From JANPJV01 sp031425695 (lineage in GTDB: Bacteria; Pseudomonadota; Gammaproteobacteria; Xanthomonadales; SZUA-5): DNA of 27,595 nucleotides. Positions within the stretch are counted from its first letter, which is position 1. Each line of letters starts with the position of its first letter. The notes under the pieces were generated by a model. It was not told the DNA's origin, searched no databases, and worked only from the letters and a program-made list of their open reading frames with translations. A program made the position numbers and the translations under genes. The stretch spans positions 1-27,595 of the forward strand of contig JANPJV010000228.1 in the NCBI GenBank assembly GCA_031425695.1, read 5' to 3'. Below are positions 22,865 to 27,595 of this stretch, one piece after another.

Positions 22865-24004
22865 CTACGCAGCACAGTGGCTTGAAACCACCCCCAGCGC
22901 CGGCGCCACTTGCCACTCGCGTCCCAACACCTGCCCCGCCATTTCCAGCCGCCCGGCCAACTCGTCGAAGTCCTTCGCCGTGATCGTGGCGTGGCCGACC
23001 TTGCGACCGGGCCGGGCTTCCTTGCCGTAGTCGTGCCAATGCAGGCCAGGGATGCGCAGGGCCGTGGCGATGTCGGGTAGCTCGCCGATCCAGTTGAGCA
23101 TGCAGGAGACGCCGCGGGCGGCGGTGCTGCCGAGTGGCAGGCCGGTGACGGCGCGCAGGTGGTTTTCGAACTGACTGGTCTCGGCGCCCTCGATGGTCCA
23201 ATGCCCGCTGTTGTGGACACGTGGCGCCACTTCATTGGCGAGCAGGCGGCCATCGACTTCGAAGAATTCGATCGCGAACACGCCTACGTAATCGAGCGCG
23301 GTCGCGAGGCGTTCCGCGCAGACATGCGCCTGGCTTTCAAGCTCAGGCCTGACGCGAGCGGGCGCCAGGCTGGTGCTGAGGATGCCATTCACATGGACGT
23401 TCTCGACCAACGGATAGCAGAGCAGTTCACCATCGATGCCACGCACGCCAACCAGTGACAGCTCGCGCTGGAAGCGGACACGTGATTCGAGCACGCAGGG
23501 CACGCTGCCGAGCTCTGCAAACGCTGCAGCAATGCCATCCGCAGATTCGACGCGCGCCTGCCCTTTGCCGTCATAGCCCAATCGCCGCGTCTTCAGGATG
23601 GCGGGAAACGCCAGCTCGCCGGCGCTCGTGTGCAGGCCATCGGCGCTGCTGATCTCCGCGAAATCCGCGACTCTCGTTTCGAGCCTGCGGAACAGCGCCT
23701 TCTCCAGCGCTCGATCCTGGGTCGTCGCCAGCGCCGCGGCATTTGGACGCACCGGGCGCATGGCGCTGAGTTCGGCGAGTGCGTCGGCCGACACGTTCTC
23801 GAAGTCGAACGTAATGAAGTCGCAGCCCTCGGCGAAACGGTGCAGTGCCGGCAGGTCATCGAAGCCGCCGTGATCGACCGGCGCGACCGACTCGGTGCAC
23901 GCGTCCAGGGCCGGGTCGAAGGCGAGCACGCGCAGGCCGAGCGGCGCGGCCGCAATTGCCAGCATGCGTGCCAGCTGGCCGCCGCCGATTACCCCTACTC
24001 GCAT
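22865..24004 (-). CDS. purK: N5-carboxyaminoimidazole ribonucleotide synthase PurK
   Basis: ATP-grasp enzyme that carboxylates AIR with bicarbonate in purine synthesis. From ATG 24004 it has 379 residues. It starts MRVGVIGGGQLARML, has FDFENVS, KTRRLGYDGKGQ in the ATP-binding domain, and EVAPRVHNSGHWTIEGAETSQFENHLRAV near the catalytic site, all PurK hallmarks. The frame is open to 24118 but only in sequence that overlaps purE. Its start overlaps the end of purE by 10 bp, so the two are translationally coupled. Confidence 0.96.
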   Translation of the reverse strand: MRVGVIGGGQLARMLAIAAAPLGLRVLAFDPALDACTESVAPVDHGGFDDLPALHRFAEGCDFITFDFENVSADALAELSAMRPVRPNAAALATTQDRALEKALFRRLETRVADFAEISSADGLHTSAGELAFPAILKTRRLGYDGKGQARVESADGIAAAFAELGSVPCVLESRVRFQRELSLVGVRGIDGELLCYPLVENVHVNGILSTSLAPARVRPELESQAHVCAERLATALDYVGVFAIEFFEVDGRLLANEVAPRVHNSGHWTIEGAETSQFENHLRAVTGLPLGSTAARGVSCMLNWIGELPDIATALRIPGLHWHDYGKEARPGRKVGHATITAKDFDELAGRLEMAGQVLGREWQVAPALGVVSSHCAA

Positions 24005-24504
24005 GAGGGGCGACGTGGGTCGGACTCGGCGATGACACGCTCGGTCTGGGCCTGGCGCAGGGTCTTGAGGCGCAGCGCCAGCGCCGGGTTGGTGAGCCCG
24101 AGGATGGCCGCCGCACACAAGGCGGCATTCTTGGCGCCGGACACGCCGATCGCCATGGTCGGCACCGGCACGCCGGCCGGCATCTGCACGATCGACAGCA
24201 GTGAATCGAGCCCGTTCAGTGCGCGCGACTGGATCGGCACGCCGAGCACGGGCAGCCAGGTCTTCGAGGCCATCATTCCCGGCAGGTGGGCGGCACCGCC
24301 GGCTGCGGCGATGATCACCTTGAGCCCGCGCCCCTCGGCTTCCTCGGCATAGGTGAACAGGAGGTCCGGCGTGCGGTGCGCCGATACCACCCGGACCTCA
24401 TGCGGGATTTTCAGCTCCTCGAGCATTTCGGCGCAGGAGCACATGGTTTCCCAATCGCTGCGCGAGCCCATGACCACACCGACGATCGGGACGATGGATT
24501 CCAT
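23995..24504 (-). CDS. purE: N5-carboxyaminoimidazole ribonucleotide mutase PurE
   Basis: Class I PurE, which moves the carboxylate from N5 to C4 to give CAIR. From ATG 24504 it has 169 residues, the E. coli length. It carries VGVVMGSRSDWETM, VVSAHRTPD and AAAGGAAHLPGM, the three conserved loops of the active site. A GTG at 24513 could add three residues. An AGGGG lies about 10 bp before ATG 24504. The product feeds back into the purine pathway with PurK, encoded immediately downstream with overlap. Confidence 0.97.
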   Translation of the reverse strand: MESIVPIVGVVMGSRSDWETMCSCAEMLEELKIPHEVRVVSAHRTPDLLFTYAEEAEGRGLKVIIAAAGGAAHLPGMMASKTWLPVLGVPIQSRALNGLDSLLSIVQMPAGVPVPTMAIGVSGAKNAALCAAAILGLTNPALALRLKTLRQAQTERVIAESDPRRPSCE

Positions 24505-24543
24505 GGCAATCACGCCCCTGGAGACTTGTTGAAGGAGCGCGCT

Positions 24544-24573
24544 ATGTTAGCTGCCCGCTCAGCCTGCGACCAA
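24544..24573 (-). promoter_or_regulatory. Possible purEK promoter
   Basis: On the minus strand TTGGTC (24573-24568), 18 bp and TAACAT (24549-24544) form a moderate sigma-70 match about 40 bp before the purE ATG. Its -35 touches the start codon of the divergent Trm112-like gene. Confidence 0.3.
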
Positions 24574-24851
24574 TGCCCATGTCGATCGACCGCCGCCTGT
24601 TGGACATCCTCTGCTGTCCGGTTTCCAAGAGCCCGCTCAAGCCCTTGTCGAAGGATCAGTTGCGCTGGCTCAACGAAACCATCGGAGCGGGCGGAGTCGC
24701 CTACATCGACGGTCGAGCGGTGACCATAGGCCTCACCGACGGGTTGATCACCGAGGACGGGAAGGTGCTGTATCGAATTGAAGATGACATCCCGGTCTTG
24801 TTGCCGGAAGAAGGAATCGGTACAACGCAACTGGAGTCTTTTCCAGGCTGA
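24573..24851 (+). CDS. Trm112-family protein
   Basis: A 92-residue Trm112 protein: RRLLDILCCPVSKSPL at the start and DDIPVLLPEEGI near the end are the family borders. In many members the N-terminal CPxC pair binds zinc; here it is CCPVS, with only one of the two positions a cysteine, as in other xanthomonad-type members. Trm112 partners activate methyltransferases in eukaryotes; the bacterial role is less clear. A second ATG at 24579 (MSIDRRLL) is an equally good start. It is divergent from purE. Confidence 0.88.
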   Translation: MPMSIDRRLLDILCCPVSKSPLKPLSKDQLRWLNETIGAGGVAYIDGRAVTIGLTDGLITEDGKVLYRIEDDIPVLLPEEGIGTTQLESFPG

Positions 24852-25021
24852 CCTCCTGCCGAAGAAGGTCACTTTGGAACCGTTGTGGACGCACAAGCGA
24901 CATTTTGTGTGACCGCCGTCATAGTTTCGCCTGCACTTCGCACCGCTCCAGCGCAGTTGCGGTAGGCTCGTCAACGTCAACAAAACCGTCCGGCTGCGGG
25001 CGGCATGCAGGGGAACTCAAG
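24852..25021. other. Gap before the DUF1631 gene
   Basis: A 170-bp gap with no gene. It must contain the promoter of the large downstream gene unless that is cotranscribed with the Trm112-like gene. TAGGCT near 24963 resembles the -10 sequences used elsewhere in the window, but no -35 is found at the normal distance. Confidence 0.3.
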
Positions 25022-27499
25022 GTGTCGAACGGATCGGACAACAACAAAGTCGTCGATCTGCAACAGCGTCAGGCTGCCCAGTCGCAACAAGTCGATCGGG
25101 TCGGCGAGCTGATAAAGCAGTGTCGCGGAATCGCGCAGAAGCGGCTCGCTTTGCTGGTGGGTGTGCTGTTCGACAGCGTAGACGATGCCCTGTTCGACCT
25201 GGCCGAGAAGGCCGAGAACAACTCGGTCCAGACCAAGTACTTCGACGGCATGCGCGAGGTGCGCAAGAAACGGCAATTGGTCGAGCGCCTGTTCCAGGAA
25301 AACCTCACGCGCGATTTCGCCCAGTTCGGGCAAAGCTCGGTGCGGATCGGCGAAGAGACGCCCGCATCCGGGAAGCTCGGCCTCACCCTGATCGAAGACA
25401 AGGACCTGGAAGAGTCGCTGGCGGTGTCGGCAATGGCCGGCAAGACCGCCAACCGGCTTGCGCGGCATTTGTACGCCCTCGACCAGCGCATGTCTGTCCT
25501 CGCCGGCGGGAACAAGGTCGACGACGATAACAATCCGGTCGCGCCCAAGCCGTTGTGCAAGGCTTTCCAGGGGACGCTGGTCGAGCTCGATGTCGATCTG
25601 CACGTCAAGCTGCTGATCCTCAAGCTGTTCGACAAGCACGTCATGGGCGGCCTCGATGGCCTCTACGACGAGATCAACCAGCAGTTGATCCAAGCCGGCG
25701 TATTGCCACAGCTCAAGCACCAGATGCCGATGCGGCGTCCGGGCGCCGCCAGTCCGACCATGCCGGGCATGCCCGCGGGGCCGATGGGCGAGGACCTCAA
25801 CCAGGTCGATTACGGCAATCAAGGCGGGGTTGGCGGCCTGGGTGGCCCGATGCAGCAGCCGCAGATGGGCGGCGGCGTGGTCGGCGGCTACTACTCGGCG
25901 GCAGCGGCGGCAGAAGCCGAGTTGCAGATCGAGCTCTACAACACCGTGCGCTCGTTGCTTGCGTCACGTCGCGCGGTCGGCCCCCAAGGGATGGGTGGTG
26001 GCTTCCCAGGCGGCGGTGGCGGCGGCATGCAGATGCCCGCATTCGCGACGAATGATCTCGTCAACGCGCTCAGCATCCTGCAGACCCAGGCGATGAGCTT
26101 CGCGCCTCACCCGGGCTACAGCACGATGGTCCCGGTGGTACCGCACACGCAGATCAAGGAAGAGCTGGTCGGCCAGTTGCAGCGGCTCGGCACCGGTGAC
26201 GACAAGCACCGCATGGCCGCGGCCGATGAGGACACCATCGACCTCGTCGGCATGCTGTTCGAATTCATCTTGCAAGACCGCAACCTGCCGGCGCAGATGC
26301 AGGCCTTGCTCGCACGGCTGCAGATCCCGTATCTCAAGTGCGCGATCCTCGACAAGGCGATGTTCGCCAAGAAGGAACATCCGGCACGCCTGCTGCTCGA
26401 CGAGCTTGCGCAGGCCAGCCTGGCGTGGAGCGAGGAGAGTGACAAGGACGGGCGTTTCTACGACAAGGTGAAGAGTGTCGTCGAAATGCTGCTCAAGGAA
26501 TTCGACGACGACGTCAACGTCTTCGAGCGCCAGCTGAAGGATTTTCGCGAGTTCGCGTCGAGCTCGAAGAAACGCGCCGAAGTTGCGGAACTGCGCGCCG
26601 CCGAGGCCGCGCGCGGTCGCGAGCGCCTGCAGGGCGCGCGCAAGACCGCTGCGCGCGAGATCCTGTCGCGCATCGAAGGCAAGAAGCTGCCCGAGGTCAT
26701 CCGCCACATCCTGACGCGGCCGTGGGCCAATGTGCTGGTGCTCACCATCCTGCGCCAGAGCGAAGGCTCGCATCCGTGGAAGACCTCTCTGCGGGTGGCC
26801 GACGAATTGGTCTGGGCGGCGCAGCAGAAAGAGACCGATGCCGATCGGTCGCGCCTGCGCGCACTGATCCCGGAGCTCGAGAAGGCACTGCGCCAGGGGC
26901 TGGCGATGGTGGCCTATCACGACAATGACGTGCGCCAGTTGCTCACCGACCTCAGCGCGTTCTACGAACGCCAGTTGGATCCGAATGCCACGCCGCTGCC
27001 CGCAGAAGTGCTGGTTCCAAATACGGTCGAGGGCGAGGCCGGCGAAGGCGGTCTGGTCATCGAGGAGAAGCGCACCGCCTCGGATGCGCCGGATGTCGGA
27101 CCGTCCGACGAGAGCTTCGTCGAGGAATTGCGCCGGCAACCCGACCAAGGGGCTGCACAGGCCGATCCGGAAGAAGAGATCGCCGATCACTATTACGAGA
27201 TCGCGCGCGCAATGAAGGTAGGTACCTGGATCGAGTTCAAGCACATCGAAGGCCGTGCCGAACGCGCAAAGCTTTCGTGGATCAGCCCGATCAGCAACAA
27301 GTACCTGTTCGTGAATCGCAAGGGCCTCAAGGTCGCCGACAAGACCGTGTGGGCGCTGGCTACCGAGCTCCGTTCCGCACGCGCCCTGCTCCTCGAGGAC
27401 GTCCCGCTGTTCGATCGAGCGCTGGATGCGATCGTCGAGCGCCTCAAGAGTAGCGTGGGCGGTGAAGGCGAGGCGGCGGCGGAAGCGAGCCCGGCGTAG
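25022..27499 (+). CDS. DUF1631 domain protein
   Basis: An 825-residue cytoplasmic protein of the DUF1631 family, known mainly from Pseudomonas- and Xanthomonas-like bacteria, with no established function. The N-terminal part is helical (KQCRGIAQKRLALLVGVLFDSVDDALFD). Two low-complexity Gly/Met/Pro-rich linkers occur at about residues 238-260 and 320-335. A long helical region with an Arg/Glu-rich coiled segment (about 515-545) follows. The C-terminal region has GTWIEFKH, AKLSWISPISNKYLFVN and GLKV (about 733-770), a small beta-rich module that recalls PilZ-like folds. GTG 25022 has GGGGAA about 9 bp upstream and gives SNGSDNNKVV; the open frame from 24905 is Cys/His-rich and probably not translated. 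Confidence 0.85.
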   Translation: MSNGSDNNKVVDLQQRQAAQSQQVDRVGELIKQCRGIAQKRLALLVGVLFDSVDDALFDLAEKAENNSVQTKYFDGMREVRKKRQLVERLFQENLTRDFAQFGQSSVRIGEETPASGKLGLTLIEDKDLEESLAVSAMAGKTANRLARHLYALDQRMSVLAGGNKVDDDNNPVAPKPLCKAFQGTLVELDVDLHVKLLILKLFDKHVMGGLDGLYDEINQQLIQAGVLPQLKHQMPMRRPGAASPTMPGMPAGPMGEDLNQVDYGNQGGVGGLGGPMQQPQMGGGVVGGYYSAAAAAEAELQIELYNTVRSLLASRRAVGPQGMGGGFPGGGGGGMQMPAFATNDLVNALSILQTQAMSFAPHPGYSTMVPVVPHTQIKEELVGQLQRLGTGDDKHRMAAADEDTIDLVGMLFEFILQDRNLPAQMQALLARLQIPYLKCAILDKAMFAKKEHPARLLLDELAQASLAWSEESDKDGRFYDKVKSVVEMLLKEFDDDVNVFERQLKDFREFASSSKKRAEVAELRAAEAARGRERLQGARKTAAREILSRIEGKKLPEVIRHILTRPWANVLVLTILRQSEGSHPWKTSLRVADELVWAAQQKETDADRSRLRALIPELEKALRQGLAMVAYHDNDVRQLLTDLSAFYERQLDPNATPLPAEVLVPNTVEGEAGEGGLVIEEKRTASDAPDVGPSDESFVEELRRQPDQGAAQADPEEEIADHYYEIARAMKVGTWIEFKHIEGRAERAKLSWISPISNKYLFVNRKGLKVADKTVWALATELRSARALLLEDVPLFDRALDAIVERLKSSVGGEGEAAAEASPA

Positions 27500-27538
27500 G
27501 AGGCTACCCGCTGTCGTGGGAGCGGCCATTGTGGGAGC

Positions 27539-27595
27539 GGCCATGGCCGCGATGCACTTGCTTGGCTTGGTTTTTAAAGCATCGCGGCCATGGCC
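27539..27595. repeat. Palindromic element of the GGGAGCGGCC type
   Basis: GGCCATGGCCGCGATGC (27539-27555) and its reverse complement (27579-27595) form a 17-bp stem with a 23-base loop containing TTTTT. A short direct repeat, GTGGGAGCGGCCAT, precedes it at 27516 and 27531. It begins about 15-40 bp after the DUF1631 stop codon. Elements with a GTGGGAGCGGC-GCCGCGA core are abundant in Pseudomonas and Lysobacterales genomes. The window ends at its right arm, so it may continue. Confidence 0.8.

Noticed and set aside
25964..27544. 526-codon open frame antisense to the DUF1631 gene
   Set aside because: Shadow frame with no recognisable motif and a start in a repeat region.

Overview
The window is GC-rich, densely coding bacterial chromosome. 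Gene families and order point to a gammaproteobacterium of the Lysobacterales/Xanthomonadales type (Rhodanobacteraceae- or Lysobacter-like). The clues are a high-affinity phosphate operon pstSCAB-phoU, proB-proA, rpsF-rpsR-rplI upstream of dnaB, a DUF1631 protein, a Trm112 protein of the xanthomonad kind, and a 3-hydroxyanthranilate catabolic cluster. The lineage is inferred from gene content; no rRNA or tRNA gene was seen, and no integrase, transposase, prophage or CRISPR locus.

Layout. 1-125: a 27-bp tandem repeat that runs into one copy of a 36-bp repeat. 131-1096: a small P-loop kinase (-) and a YbeL/DUF1451-like protein lacking its zinc ribbon (+). 1285-5938 (-): pstS-pstC-pstA-pstB-phoU, transcribed from a Pho-box promoter at about 5970-6005. 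6077-8651 (+): proB and proA, separated by a 36-bp repeat array that is itself an ORF with ATGA overlaps at both ends. 8783-10846 (-): a large orphan sensor histidine kinase. 11192-14483 (-): dnaB, a DUF1697 gene, and rplI, rpsR, rpsF. 14736-15071 (-): an IscA-type protein. 15314-17912 (+): asnS and an exported protein of unknown function. 18103-21870 (+): SDR, 2-aminomuconate semialdehyde dehydrogenase, RidA-type 2-aminomuconate deaminase and 3-hydroxyanthranilate 3,4-dioxygenase. 22112-22690 (+): iron superoxide dismutase. 22865-24504 (-): purE-purK. 24573-27499 (+): Trm112-like protein and DUF1631 protein.

The most striking non-coding signal is a family of GTAG-headed palindromic elements (REP pairs, BIME-like) at about 1177, 8705, 12604, 14624, 18907, 20569 and 21171. 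Each full copy is two inverted hairpin units. An outer arm of the type GTAGGTCACGTTGCGCCCG is paired with an inner arm of the type CGGGTGCTACGTGAC, and there is a conserved T/A difference between arms. They occupy gene borders, including all three gaps inside the 3-hydroxyanthranilate cluster. Different palindromes lie at 15091-15247, 21884-22017, 22705-22843 and 27539-27595. The second notable structure is the 36-bp array between proB and proA.

Functional links: PstSCAB imports phosphate and PhoU restrains signalling. ProB and ProA make glutamate semialdehyde for proline. RpsF/RpsR/RplI and DnaB tie ribosome and replication functions together. The dioxygenase, ALDH and deaminase carry 3-hydroxyanthranilate towards 4-oxalocrotonate, but the decarboxylase step (ACMSD) is not in this window.
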